Source of the DNA: RH-AL1 sp964247745
GTDB lineage: Bacteria; Pseudomonadota; Alphaproteobacteria; Rhizobiales; Beijerinckiaceae
Direction: 5' to 3'
Length of the DNA: 64,000 nucleotides
NCBI GenBank assembly: GCA_964247745.1
Contig: CAXTVT010000009.1
Span: forward strand, 1-64,000
A program made the position numbers and the translations under genes. Below the pieces are notes generated by a model. It was not told the DNA's origin. It made no database searches and saw nothing but the letters and a program-made list of their open reading frames with translations. Positions 31,249-40,635 of this stretch are shown here, piece by piece. The stretch's first letter is position 1; every line of letters starts with the position of its first letter.

Positions 31249-32688
31249 GTGCCGATGATCCGTCTCCGACCGCCGTATCGCCGCGCCGCGCGCGCGCTCC
31301 TCCGGCTGCTCATGCTGCTGACGCTCGCGCTGTCGGCGCCGGCGCACGCGCAATATTTCGCCCTCGGCAAGGGCACCCCGCCGCTCGAGCCCTACGACGT
31401 CGACTACGGCTTTCTGGCCGATCCCGCGCGACGCCTGACGCCCGACGACAAGCTGCACTACGTGCCGCTCGGCTTCGGCGCCTACGCCACCTTCGATGCC
31501 GAGCTGCGCGAGCAGGCCTGGGCCCAGAACAATTCCGCCTATGCGCTGCGCGCGCCGATCCGCAACGGCTACGACCTGCAGCGGCTGATCGGCAGCGCCT
31601 ACATCCACTTCGATCCGCACATCGCCGTCTTCGCGCAAGTCGGGCGCTTCGACTCCTTCGACCGCATCAATCCGAGCGTCACCGATCGCGATCGTGGCCG
31701 CGTGCAGCAGGGCTTCGTCGAGCTGAAGGAGCGGATCGGCGCCGCCGACGTGACGCTGCGCGGCGGGCGGCAGGAGATCGCGCTCGGCTCCGGCCGCTTC
31801 GTGTGGGTCAACGACAGCTCCAACGTGCGCACCACGCACGACGGCGTGCGCGCCCACGCCGCGCTCGGCGACGGCACGACGCTCGACCTCGTCTACACCC
31901 GCCCGGTCACGTCGGTGCTCGACGCCTTCGCCGATTTCGACAGCCACGCCGGGGTCTTCGGCGCGGGCTATCTCAGCGAAACCGTGCGGCCCGACACCCA
32001 CGTCGACGAATATTACTTCTATCGCCGCAACATCGGCGGGCAATATTCCGGCCTGACCGGCAACGAGGACCGCTCGACCGTCGGTGGCCGGCTCTGGGGC
32101 AAGATCGCCGGCCCTCACACCAGCTTCCTCTACGATGCCGACGGCGCTTACCAATTCGGCACCTTCAGCGGCCGTGCGATCTCGGCCTTCGGCGGCTCGG
32201 CACGCGTGCTGTACACGTTCGAGGATCGGCTCTGGCGGCCGGGGCTGCAATTCCAGGCCAGCTATTTCAGCGGTGGCGGCGGCACCACCACGCACACGAT
32301 CGGCACCTTCTCCGCGCCCTTCCCGCGCCCCACCCTCTTCAACTACGTCGGCCTCGACACGCTGGAGAACGTCATCGAGGCCTACCCCGCCTTCGTGGTC
32401 AACCCGAGCGCCGACCTTGCGCTGCGCTTCGGCCCGGAATTCGTGTGGCGCGCGGACGTCAACGACGCCGTCTACATCTCGCGCACGACGCCGTTGGCGG
32501 CGACGATGGCCGCCAACGACAAGGCCGCCTTCATCGCCACCAACCTCATCGCCACGGCGCAATGGGCGGTCACGCGCAACATCTTCGTCTTCGCCGAGGC
32601 GCTGCACGAGCTGCCGGGCCCGGCCATCCTGCTCGCCAAGGGCAAGGCGGTCGATGCCGGCGTGCTGCAGGTGACGTTCAAGTTCTGA
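31249..32688 (+). CDS. Alginate-export-family outer membrane beta-barrel protein
   Basis: 479 residues with a signal peptide (LLRLLMLLTLALSAPAHA, cleavage before QY) and a C-terminal aromatic residue (QVTFKF) typical of outer-membrane barrels. The body (LRGGRQEIALGSGRFVWVND, DEYYFYRRNIGGQYSGL, GRLWGKIAGPHTSFLYDADG, YTFEDRLWRPGLQFQASYFS) matches the AlgE-like alginate export domain family, which also includes porins not linked to alginate. No alginate genes are adjacent, so the substrate is unknown. GTG 31249 or ATG 31255 may be the start; neither has a strong ribosome-binding site. Confidence 0.8.
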   Translation: MPMIRLRPPYRRAARALLRLLMLLTLALSAPAHAQYFALGKGTPPLEPYDVDYGFLADPARRLTPDDKLHYVPLGFGAYATFDAELREQAWAQNNSAYALRAPIRNGYDLQRLIGSAYIHFDPHIAVFAQVGRFDSFDRINPSVTDRDRGRVQQGFVELKERIGAADVTLRGGRQEIALGSGRFVWVNDSSNVRTTHDGVRAHAALGDGTTLDLVYTRPVTSVLDAFADFDSHAGVFGAGYLSETVRPDTHVDEYYFYRRNIGGQYSGLTGNEDRSTVGGRLWGKIAGPHTSFLYDADGAYQFGTFSGRAISAFGGSARVLYTFEDRLWRPGLQFQASYFSGGGGTTTHTIGTFSAPFPRPTLFNYVGLDTLENVIEAYPAFVVNPSADLALRFGPEFVWRADVNDAVYISRTTPLAATMAANDKAAFIATNLIATAQWAVTRNIFVFAEALHELPGPAILLAKGKAVDAGVLQVTFKF

Positions 32689-32693
32689 CGCCG

Positions 32694-33101
32694 TCAGGCG
32701 ACGGACCAGTCTTGCAGCATCAGGCCGGGCACACGTTCGAACTCGCGTGTGTTGGCCGTCACCAGGGTCGCGCCCCGCCGCCTCGCCTGCGCCGCGATGA
32801 GCAGGTCGTAGGGGCCGATGGGGGTGCCCTTGCGCCGGAGGTCGGCGCGAATGAGTCCGGCCTCAAGGGCGTCATCCTGCTCGAAAGGCAAAATGACGAC
32901 CGGCGTTTGAAGAAAAAGTTCGAGCTTGCGCTGGTTCTCGGTTTGTCGCGCGCTGTTGGCGATGCCGAAGCGCAGTTCGAACAGCACAACGGCCGAAGCA
33001 ACAATTGGCTCGCGAGCCGTCGCTTGCTCAAAACTGTCTGCAACGAGGCGAGAAGACTTGTTCATCATCGCCACCGCGACGTTCGTATCGAGGTGGAGCA
33101 T
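32694..33101 (-). CDS. vapC: VapC-type PIN-domain toxin
   Basis: 135 residues, the usual size. PIN-domain acidic residues are visible: D5 in MLHLDTNVAVAMM, Glu in VVLFELRFGIANSA, Asp in IGPYDLLIAAQARRRGATLV and Asn/Thr in TANTREF. VapC toxins are Mg-dependent ribonucleases that cut tRNA or rRNA. The ATG shares one base with the stop of the antitoxin gene upstream (TGATG), the usual translational coupling. The gene converges with the porin gene, 5 bases apart. Confidence 0.92.
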   Translation of the reverse strand: MLHLDTNVAVAMMNKSSRLVADSFEQATAREPIVASAVVLFELRFGIANSARQTENQRKLELFLQTPVVILPFEQDDALEAGLIRADLRRKGTPIGPYDLLIAAQARRRGATLVTANTREFERVPGLMLQDWSVA

Positions 33102-33370
33102 CAGTCGAAAGGCGGGAGATCGTCGTCATCCGGCATGGGCGGCTGCTCGCGGCCGTTCTCCATGAATGGGATGTGCTTGTATCGGTCCAATTCGTCGAGG
33201 ATCGCTTTGATCTGCTCTCGCGACATGGGCGGATTCATCGGCGCCAGCAGCAGGCCGTCGCCACACCAACTCACTTGGACTTCGGAACCCTTCAAGCGAA
33301 AGGCCTCGGGCAGCCGAACGATTTGGCCGCCACCGTCCGTCTCTATCGCAATCGTCGCGGTAACCGGCAT
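33101..33370 (-). CDS. vapB: VapB/AbrB-type antitoxin
   Basis: 89 residues from ATG 33370. The N-terminal half (ATIAIETDGGGQIVRLPEAF, RLKGSEVQVSWCGDGLLLAP) is a SpoVT/AbrB-like swapped-hairpin DNA-binding domain. The C-terminal tail is acidic (PPMPDDDDLPPFD), typical of the toxin-binding part. Upstream in-frame starts up to 33430 exist but would add unrelated residues. It pairs with vapC through a one-base overlap and should autoregulate the operon. Confidence 0.85.
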   Translation of the reverse strand: MPVTATIAIETDGGGQIVRLPEAFRLKGSEVQVSWCGDGLLLAPMNPPMSREQIKAILDELDRYKHIPFMENGREQPPMPDDDDLPPFD

Positions 33371-33491
33371 CGCGCCATGCTCCCATGAAGGCTTCATTCC
33401 TATAGCACGCCCGCTGGACCCCGCCCGCATCCCCCGCTAGAACCCGGCTCAAATCCCCATCCCCAAGACGGCGAAGCGAGCCCCATCCCAT

Positions 33492-35144
<1,653 letters not shown>

Positions 35145-35233
35145 GGGACGAGTTGGCCGCCGACCTAGCGCGGTGTTTTGCGTAAGATACGTTAATCGAA
35201 GAAACTCTAAATCCGGAATAGCTGCAACTACCG
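35145..35233 (+). promoter_or_regulatory. Leader region of the ABC-3C operon
   Basis: 89 bases between ettA and the nuclease gene, where the GC content drops sharply. It contains AT-rich stretches (TTTTGCGTAAGATACGTTAA around 35174-35193) that could hold the promoter of the three-gene operon. No clear -35/-10 pair or operator can be defined. Confidence 0.35.
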
Positions 35234-36196
35234 ATGACTCGCAGGGACTACCGCCTTCACGAGCTGAGCGAAGCCGAGTTTGAGCGCCTGGTGGTTCAGA
35301 TTTGTGTGCGCTGGCTTGGCGAAGGCGTCACGCCGTTCGCACCGGGCCGAGACGGAGGGCGCGACGGAAAGTTCCACGGGACAGCAAACAGTTTTCCAAG
35401 CACTGCGCACCCTCTGACCGGTCACTGTGTGCTTCAGGCCAAACATGCCGCCGCCCCAAACAGATCGTGTTCGGACAAAGACTTCGGTACGCTCCTCGAA
35501 AAAGAGCATCCTAAGATTATCCGTCTCGTTGGCAAAAGTATCTGCGACCATTATCTGGTTTTCACGAATCGTAAATATTCGGGGGGCACCGATGAGAAGC
35601 TGATGGAGGCTTTGAATGGGCTTGGTGTGACCTCGGCACATATTATTGGTGTTGAGAGGCTGCACCTCGCCTTAGACGACTACGCCGACATCGCGAACCA
35701 ACTTCCCAACCGCTACGACACAATGCCATTCCGGTTCGACCCCGACGACCTGGTAGAAGTAATCGGCGCATTACACACCTTCACACAAGACGACTGCATC
35801 ACGTCATTTAGAAGCGCTTTTGATTTTGAGAAGATAAAGATACAAGAAAAGAATATCATCAACGGGGTAACCAAAGAGTACTACAATCAGATGATTGTTG
35901 ACTCTATGGTTCATTTTGAGCGGGTGAAACAATTTCTGGGAAACCCACGCAACCGCGAATTGGCAGCCCTCTATCATGACTCTGCCGACGATTTGAAGCA
36001 AAAGATACTGACAAAGCGATCTCAGTTTGGCGCTTTCGACGAAATATTTACATTCATGAATGAACATATTCAGGAAAAGAAGGGAGCCTTAAGAGGAAAG
36101 AGGCGACTGATTACAATCCTTTTACACTACATGTATTGTAATTGCGATGTAGGGTCTAAGGTGTTAGAACAGGTCGATGCAGATGCTGACGCCTAG
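35234..36196 (+). CDS. ABC-three-component system effector: PD-(D/E)XK-like nuclease with C-terminal ABC-3C domain
   Basis: 320 residues. Residues 1-130 resemble Mrr/restriction-endonuclease-like nucleases: an N-terminal helix with FERLVVQICVRWLG, D44 in GRDGGRDGKFHG, and Q68-x-K70 in HCVLQAKH, fitting the D...(E/Q)xK catalytic core; YLVFTNRKYSGG follows. Residues ~160-320 are helical and resemble the C-terminal domain by which ABC-3C effectors join their complex. The gene overlaps the middle component by 20 bases. In predicted ABC-3C systems the ATPase senses an invader and licenses the effector. The middle and end of the gene are unusually AT-rich (35821-35880 has 19 G/C in 60), unlike the flanks. 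Nuclease activity is inferred. Confidence 0.75.
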   Translation: MTRRDYRLHELSEAEFERLVVQICVRWLGEGVTPFAPGRDGGRDGKFHGTANSFPSTAHPLTGHCVLQAKHAAAPNRSCSDKDFGTLLEKEHPKIIRLVGKSICDHYLVFTNRKYSGGTDEKLMEALNGLGVTSAHIIGVERLHLALDDYADIANQLPNRYDTMPFRFDPDDLVEVIGALHTFTQDDCITSFRSAFDFEKIKIQEKNIINGVTKEYYNQMIVDSMVHFERVKQFLGNPRNRELAALYHDSADDLKQKILTKRSQFGAFDEIFTFMNEHIQEKKGALRGKRRLITILLHYMYCNCDVGSKVLEQVDADADA

Positions 36197-36425
36197 AAAG
36201 CATCTCGACCTTGACACGTCTGTCCTCCGCGTCTCCGGTTTGCTGTTGCGCGAAATGCAAAAAAAGCGCAGCGTTGTCGATTTCGAGATGTTACGCGCGC
36301 TTGTGATAAGACGTGTGGGCACCGATGGCGATCTTACATTCTTGCCAGCACTCGACCTGCTCTATCTCCTCGGAAAGGTCGAATACCATTTGAAGAACGA
36401 CACGATCGAATTTAAGGCTGACTAA
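36177..36425 (+). CDS. ABC-three-component system middle component (MC6-like)
   Basis: 82 residues. The pattern LTPRKHLDLDTSVLRVSGLL, MQKKRSVVDFEMLRALVIRR and GDLTFLPALDLLYLLGKVEY matches the small winged-helix-like 'middle component' that links effector and ATPase in ABC-3C systems (I recall it as the MC6 group). ATG 36177 overlaps the effector by 20 bases; an ATG at 36183 is equally plausible. One base separates its stop from the ATPase start. It has no enzymatic motif and is expected to be an adaptor. Confidence 0.75.
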   Translation: MQMLTPRKHLDLDTSVLRVSGLLLREMQKKRSVVDFEMLRALVIRRVGTDGDLTFLPALDLLYLLGKVEYHLKNDTIEFKAD

Positions 36426-36426
36426 C

Positions 36427-38235
36427 ATGCAGCTCAGTCGCATATATTCCAACCGCGCCGCCATTTTTAATCCTATCAACTTCAACTATGGGAGTGAAGC
36501 CAATCGCCTGAACGTGGTTTTGGGTGATGTTAGGCGTCCAAAAGACAAAAAGCGTGACTCTCACAATCTTGGCAAGACCACGCTGCTTCGCTTGATTGAC
36601 TTTATGATGTTGAAGGGACTGTCTGGCGAGCACTTTTTGTCCAAGCATCGGGATCGCTTTGCCGATTTCATTTTCTATCTAGAGATCGCGTTGAACAGCG
36701 GTGATTACGCTACCATCCGTCGAAGTGTCGCGAACCCAACACGGATCGCCCTTGCCCGCTATGCCAAGTCCAACAAGGACTTTGCCGAGGACGGCGACGC
36801 CGACTGGACCCACGCAGACCTCTCTCTCGACGAAGCGGTCAAGCTGCTCGATGCGTGGCTCGATCTTAGAGTGCTCAAACCTTATGATTATAGGAAAGCG
36901 ATCACCTACTTTTTGCGCTCGCAAGGCGATTGGAGCGATGAGCTCTCCTTGCAAAAGTTTCAGATCGGCAAGGACCTGTTTTGGAAGCCGTTTGTCGCTC
37001 ACCTTTTCGGTTTCAAAGAAGGTCCGATTGTCAGAAAATATGAGCTCGATGAAGCCATTCAGAAGTTGAAGGCCAAACAAGCCGAGCAGCAAGCAGAGGT
37101 CCAATTTAATGAAGACCAACTTCCGGGCCTCAAAGCAAACATTGCTGTTGTGCATCAGCAGGTTGACGATCTCGAACGTCAGCTAGATTCATTTCAGTTT
37201 GATGCGGAAGAACGCCGCATCGTGCGTGAGTTGGTCGACACCGTTGAACAGGAAATCTCGGATCTTAACCAGGCGATCTACGATATCCGATACGATATTC
37301 GACAGATCGACAACTCTCTCATTCACAAAGACAAATTTGACCTAAAGGACGTCGAGACTATCTTCTCTGAAGCAAACATCAATTTTCCAGGACAGCTTAA
37401 GAAGCAATACGAAGACCTTGTTGCGTTTAAGAAAAAGGTGACAAACGAGCGCAACGCGGCTTTGCGTGTGCGCCGCGCGGCGCTCAGCAAAGAGCAACTG
37501 GCGGCGGAAGAGCGGAAGGCTGCCCTCGATTTTCGACGTAAGGAACGGTTAACGATTCTTCGTAATACGGACACCCTCGAGAAGTTTAAGTCGCTTCAGA
37601 AAGAGCTGGCCAACCAGCGCGCTCAGCTTTTATATCTAGAGCAACAGCATAGTAAGCTCGAAAGCATGGTTGGAACGGCACGACAGGTTCGTGAAATCGA
37701 GCGCGACCGAGGTCGTGTGGTCGACGAGATAAAGGCGATGGTCGCACAACCGACTGCTATTTTCAAAAAATTTAGCAAGACCTTCAACGAATACTGCCAG
37801 CGCGTGTTGCATCAAGAGGGAATTTTTTACTTTCACGTAAATAGTAGCAACAACCTCGATTACACGATTAGCCTTGGGCTTGCCGGCAAAAAGGGGGAAT
37901 TGTCAAGCCAAAGCGAGGGGACCAGTTACAAAAAGCTTGTGTGCGCTTTGTTCGATCTTGCTTTGCTAAAGACGTACGAAGACGCTCCGTTCTTCCATTT
38001 CGTCTATCATGACGGCGTGCTTGAAGCTCTAGATAATAGAAAAAAAGTAGAGTTCCTTAATTTGGTGAGAGATCAGACCTCGAATAAGAAGATACAGTAC
38101 ATCATGACAATAATAGCTTCCGACCTACCGCGCGCACCGGCGGGCTTAGTTGTAAACTTTCCTGACAACGAGGTGGTGCTTCGTCTGCATGACGACGGTG
38201 TGAAAGGTCGCCTCTTCAAGATGGGTGAATTTTAG
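36427..38235 (+). CDS. ABC-three-component system ATPase, DUF2326 protein
   Basis: 602 residues, SMC/Rad50-like layout. The Walker A is SHNLGKTTLLRLIDF (K50), the family's NLGKTT form. A long coiled coil spans about 200-420, containing predicted heptads around QKLKAKQAEQQAEVQFNEDQ and KFKSLQKELANQRAQLLYLE. The C-terminal ABC half has SQSEGTSYKKL in place of the signature and a Walker B VYHDGVLEALD (D529, E533). DUF2326 is the ATPase of ABC-3C predicted conflict systems. Codon use and GC are clearly unlike the surrounding genes, indicating recent transfer. It is the third gene of a compact operon and is complete, so the system is likely functional. Confidence 0.85.
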   Translation: MQLSRIYSNRAAIFNPINFNYGSEANRLNVVLGDVRRPKDKKRDSHNLGKTTLLRLIDFMMLKGLSGEHFLSKHRDRFADFIFYLEIALNSGDYATIRRSVANPTRIALARYAKSNKDFAEDGDADWTHADLSLDEAVKLLDAWLDLRVLKPYDYRKAITYFLRSQGDWSDELSLQKFQIGKDLFWKPFVAHLFGFKEGPIVRKYELDEAIQKLKAKQAEQQAEVQFNEDQLPGLKANIAVVHQQVDDLERQLDSFQFDAEERRIVRELVDTVEQEISDLNQAIYDIRYDIRQIDNSLIHKDKFDLKDVETIFSEANINFPGQLKKQYEDLVAFKKKVTNERNAALRVRRAALSKEQLAAEERKAALDFRRKERLTILRNTDTLEKFKSLQKELANQRAQLLYLEQQHSKLESMVGTARQVREIERDRGRVVDEIKAMVAQPTAIFKKFSKTFNEYCQRVLHQEGIFYFHVNSSNNLDYTISLGLAGKKGELSSQSEGTSYKKLVCALFDLALLKTYEDAPFFHFVYHDGVLEALDNRKKVEFLNLVRDQTSNKKIQYIMTIIASDLPRAPAGLVVNFPDNEVVLRLHDDGVKGRLFKMGEF

Positions 38236-38372
38236 CGCATTTGCCATTCGGCCGCAGCGCGGCGACGGCGGGGCAGGCTCTTGCCGCCGTAAGCCGCCGC
38301 CATGCCGGCCCCGTGCCGACCTGCTACGGCTGGACGCAAGACGTTGATTGGCGGACAGCACCGGAGATCGCG

Positions 38373-38591
38373 ATGCTCGGGGACGACGACGACCTGGCGG
38401 TGCTTTGTCCGCGGTGCCGCAACGAGACCGCGCGGCCGGTGGGTTGGTTCAAGGAGAACCTGACCTTCCGCTGCGACCATTGCCCGGCCACGCTGCGCTA
38501 CGACCGCGACCTGCTGCGGCTCGACATCGAGACCGCCGGCCCCATGCCGGCGGCAATCGCCGGCGCCGTGACGGTCGTCGCCGAAGCCTAG
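38373..38591 (+). CDS. Small zinc-ribbon protein
   Basis: 72 residues from ATG 38373, which has GGAG 8 bases upstream. Two CxxC pairs, CPRC and CDHC, 20 residues apart (LAVLCPRCRNETARPVGWF ... LTFRCDHCPATLRYDRDLL), form a likely zinc ribbon. Composition is back to the high-GC background, so it is outside the ABC-3C island. Function unknown; such proteins often bind nucleic acid or proteins. Confidence 0.65.
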   Translation: MLGDDDDLAVLCPRCRNETARPVGWFKENLTFRCDHCPATLRYDRDLLRLDIETAGPMPAAIAGAVTVVAEA

Positions 38592-38717
38592 GCGCGACGG
38601 GACTCCGGCCTTGGACGGCACGGCGGCGGAGCGGGTGCTCGCGATGGCGGCGGGCATCTCCAGACCTCAGGCCGCAAGGCAAGTCGCCCCCCCCCCGGCG
38701 GGGCGTCCCTTCTCCCG

Positions 38718-38772
38718 GCTCGACGGGAGAAGGTGGCCGGCGGAGCCGGTCGGATGAGGGCGTTGCCGGAAG
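38718..38772 (+). repeat. Palindromic-repeat copy left of the gap
   Basis: A 55-base sequence identical to 38873-38927. It contains GGGAGAAGGTGG and GGATGAGGGC blocks around a small GC hairpin (GGCGGAGCC), the style of short dispersed repeats common between genes in Rhizobiales. Preceded by an inverted CTTCTCCC at 38708. Confidence 0.75.
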
Positions 38773-38872
38773 NNNNNNNNNNNNNNNNNNNNNNNNNNNN
38801 NNNNNNNNNNNNNNNNNNNNNNNNNNNNNNNNNNNNNNNNNNNNNNNNNNNNNNNNNNNNNNNNNNNNNNNN
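38773..38872. other. Assembly gap (100 N)
   Basis: Exactly 100 undetermined bases, a conventional placeholder for a scaffold gap of unknown size. It is flanked by identical 55-base sequences, so the assembler probably stopped at a repeat. Confidence 0.98.
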
Positions 38873-38927
38873 GCTCGACGGGAGAAGGTGGCCGGCGGAG
38901 CCGGTCGGATGAGGGCGTTGCCGGAAG
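38873..38927 (+). repeat. Palindromic-repeat copy right of the gap
   Basis: Identical to 38718-38772. Either two true copies flank unsequenced DNA, or the same contig end is represented twice and the gap is smaller or absent. Confidence 0.75.
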
Positions 38928-38974
38928 AGGCTCGATGGTGCCGATGGCCCGGACTTCGCCGCCTTCGCCCGAGC

Positions 38975-39011
38975 GCCCTCATCCGTCTCGCTCCGCGAGC
39001 CACCTTCTCCC
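38975..39011 (-). repeat. Inverted diverged copy of the palindromic repeat
   Basis: GCCCTCATCCG at 38975-38985 and GCCACCTTCTCCC at 38999-39011 are the reverse complement of the blocks in the two upstream copies, with a changed centre (CTCCGCGAG). Confidence 0.65.
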
Positions 39012-39055
39012 ACTGCGCAGGAGAAGGAGAGCCCCGCCCGCAACACCACGCGCGA

Positions 39056-39448
39056 TCACACCACCTCGACCGCGACGAGGTGCCCGGCCGCCCTGGCAAG
39101 GCGGGCGTCGTGGGTGAGCAGCGTGGCGCCGAGCGCTTCCGCCAGCGCGACATAGGCGGCCTCATACGCCGAGACATCGTCGCGCAGCGCCCAGATGCGC
39201 GGCAGCAGGTCTAAATGCCCATGACGCTCGATGAAGAGCTCGCCCAGCAGCCCCAGCATGAGGGCGCCGCGGGCCGCGGTGATCTCGCCTTTCGCGGTCA
39301 GGCGGCGGAACGCGCTGGCCACCTCGACATCGAGCAGATGCGGCGCGTGGACGGGACGAGCCGGGTCGAAGAAGGCGGCTTCGATGGAAGGCAGCGAGGC
39401 CGCGCGCAGCAGCAGCTGGATCACCGCCGATGCGTCGGCCACGATCAC
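39056..39448 (-). CDS. VapC-type PIN-domain toxin (second locus)
   Basis: 130 residues from GTG 39448 (VIVADASAVIQLLLRA). PIN acidic residues: D5 in VADASA, Glu in HLLDVEVASAFRR, Asp in LRDDVSAYEAAYVALAEALG and Asp in LLTHDARLARAAG. The start overlaps the antitoxin stop by 4 bases (GTGA). Predicted ribonuclease toxin of the VapC/FitB group. Confidence 0.9.
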   Translation of the reverse strand: MIVADASAVIQLLLRAASLPSIEAAFFDPARPVHAPHLLDVEVASAFRRLTAKGEITAARGALMLGLLGELFIERHGHLDLLPRIWALRDDVSAYEAAYVALAEALGATLLTHDARLARAAGHLVAVEVV

Positions 39449-39675
39449 CGATGCTCGCGCTCCTCGCGAAGGATGTCGGCGATGTCGCTCTCGAGCTGGA
39501 CCGGCGGCAGGCGGCGCAGGCGAACCAGCATCTCCTCCCGCGTCGGCCGCGCGGCGATCGCGCCGACCTCGCGCAGCAGGAAATTTGAGAGCGATTGCCC
39601 CGCGAGCGCGGCGCGTGACTTGAGCGTGCGGTGAAGATCGTCCGGCACGTTGCGGATCTGGATCATCGAGGACAT
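39445..39675 (-). CDS. FitA/VapB-like antitoxin
   Basis: About 76 residues. The N-terminus MIQIRNVPDDLHRTLKSRAA followed by LAGQSLSNFLLREV is the ribbon-helix-helix of FitA-like antitoxins; the C-terminal part (VQLESDIADILREEREHR) binds the toxin. ATG 39675 is chosen; an in-frame ATG at 39666 is the alternative. Overlaps the toxin start by 4 bases. Confidence 0.88.
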   Translation of the reverse strand: MSSMIQIRNVPDDLHRTLKSRAALAGQSLSNFLLREVGAIAARPTREEMLVRLRRLPPVQLESDIADILREEREHR

Positions 39676-39975
39676 GCGCGGAGCATAGCTGCATGTGCCA
39701 CGCATGCTAATGGATCTCACGATCCGCATGTCGGCGAACGGCCTCTTCGAAACGGTCGATGTCGCGGTACGCGGCGATGGCAGTGTTTTGTGTCGCGGTA
39801 CCCTGACATCGGCCCCCGACAATGTCGCGGTACCCTGACTTTGGCAGGGCGGAATGTCAGGGCTCGCAACGGGCGCCGGGGCCTTGTCCGAGGGCGGCGA
39901 CGCGCGGTTTGGTCCAAGCGCTTCGGTCATGCTACCTAGTCGGAATGGAGCCGGCGAGCAAGGGGCGCGGAGGAA
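39676..39975. other. Intergenic region with tandem repeats
   Basis: 300 bases between the divergent antitoxin and membrane-protein genes. Apart from the repeated 17-base motif at 39760-39839 and a short inverted copy near 39853, I see no gene. Confidence 0.6.
39760..39839 (+). repeat. Three spaced copies of TGTCGCGGTAC; two extend to 17 bases
   Basis: TGTCGCGGTACCCTGAC occurs at 39791-39807 and again at 39823-39839. An 11-base partial copy TGTCGCGGTAC is at 39760-39770. The spacing is 31-32 bases. ATGTCAGGG at about 39853-39861 is the inverse of CCCTGACAT at 39801-39809. Such multiple terminal repeats resemble the ends of IS21-type elements, but no transposase is present; a regulator-binding array is the alternative. 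Confidence 0.6.
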
Positions 39976-40635
39976 ATGGAGACGGGCTTGTGCGACATCG
40001 CACCGGGCGCCCCGGTCGGCCTGTGGATGCAGCCCGACCTCGCGGCGTGGGAGCGGGCGGAGGGGCCGGGCTCGGCGGCGGCCGTCGCGGCGGTGGCGCG
40101 CCGCGACGCCGAGCGCTGGATCCCCGGCCTGCCGGCGCGGCGCACCTACAAGGTCCTGGGCTGGGTGGTCGTCGCCGCGATCCTCGCCGACGCCGCGCTG
40201 GCCTGGCTGCCGGCCACGCCCGCCGTCGACGCGCTGGAGGCGACGATGCGCTACGGCACCGCCGGGATCGGCGTGGCGGTGGCGCTGTGGAGCCTGCTGT
40301 CGGAGGTCCGGGGCTGGGAGGGCAGCGACGCCGCGACCTGGTTCCACAAGGCCCGCGTCGACCGCCACGAGCGGGCGCTGGCGGCGCGCCGCCGGGTGCT
40401 GGCCGGCACCCGGATCGCCATCGGGCCGGACGGGCTGGTGGTGTGGCGCGAGGCCGGCGGGCAGCCCGCGGCGGAGGCGGTCGCGCCCGCCGCGATCCTC
40501 GGCCTCGTGCCGCAGGGCGAGCGCCACATGGTCGTGGAGCTGGCGACATCGGCCGGGCCTTGCAGCATCGACTGGCTGCCGCGCGACCCGGCCTTCGAGG
40601 CCGGGGTGGCGCGGATCAGAGCTGCGCGGTCTTGA
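39976..40635 (+). CDS. Membrane protein of unknown function
   Basis: 219 residues with two adjacent hydrophobic segments (VLGWVVVAAILADAALAWL and the stretch AGIGVAVALWSLLSEV), then a cytosolic C-terminal domain with a PH-like look (GTRIAIGPDGLVVWREAGGQ, AAILGLVPQGERHMVVELAT). I do not recognise the family. Start ATG 39976 follows GGAGGAA. The last 20 bases overlap the convergent SGNH hydrolase gene. Confidence 0.7.
   Translation: METGLCDIAPGAPVGLWMQPDLAAWERAEGPGSAAAVAAVARRDAERWIPGLPARRTYKVLGWVVVAAILADAALAWLPATPAVDALEATMRYGTAGIGVAVALWSLLSEVRGWEGSDAATWFHKARVDRHERALAARRRVLAGTRIAIGPDGLVVWREAGGQPAAEAVAPAAILGLVPQGERHMVVELATSAGPCSIDWLPRDPAFEAGVARIRAARS

Larger units (their letters stand above)
38592..39055. 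other. Non-coding stretch with palindromic repeats and an assembly gap
   Basis: No supported gene. The region holds 100 N's (38773-38872), two identical 55-base repeat copies on either side of them, and a diverged inverted copy at 38975-39011. Apparent open frames across it are artefacts of reading through N's. Confidence 0.85.

Noticed and set aside
30919..32607. Minus-strand extension of the leuS frame through the porin gene
   Set aside because: LeuRS homology begins at the ATG at 30918; the upstream extension is antisense to a well-supported signal-peptide porin.
38700..39020. CRISPR array
   Set aside because: The repeated units are only two direct copies plus one inverted copy with no spacer periodicity and no cas genes.
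38348..39214. Open frames running through the N gap
   Set aside because: They contain undetermined residues and read repeats; nothing supports coding.
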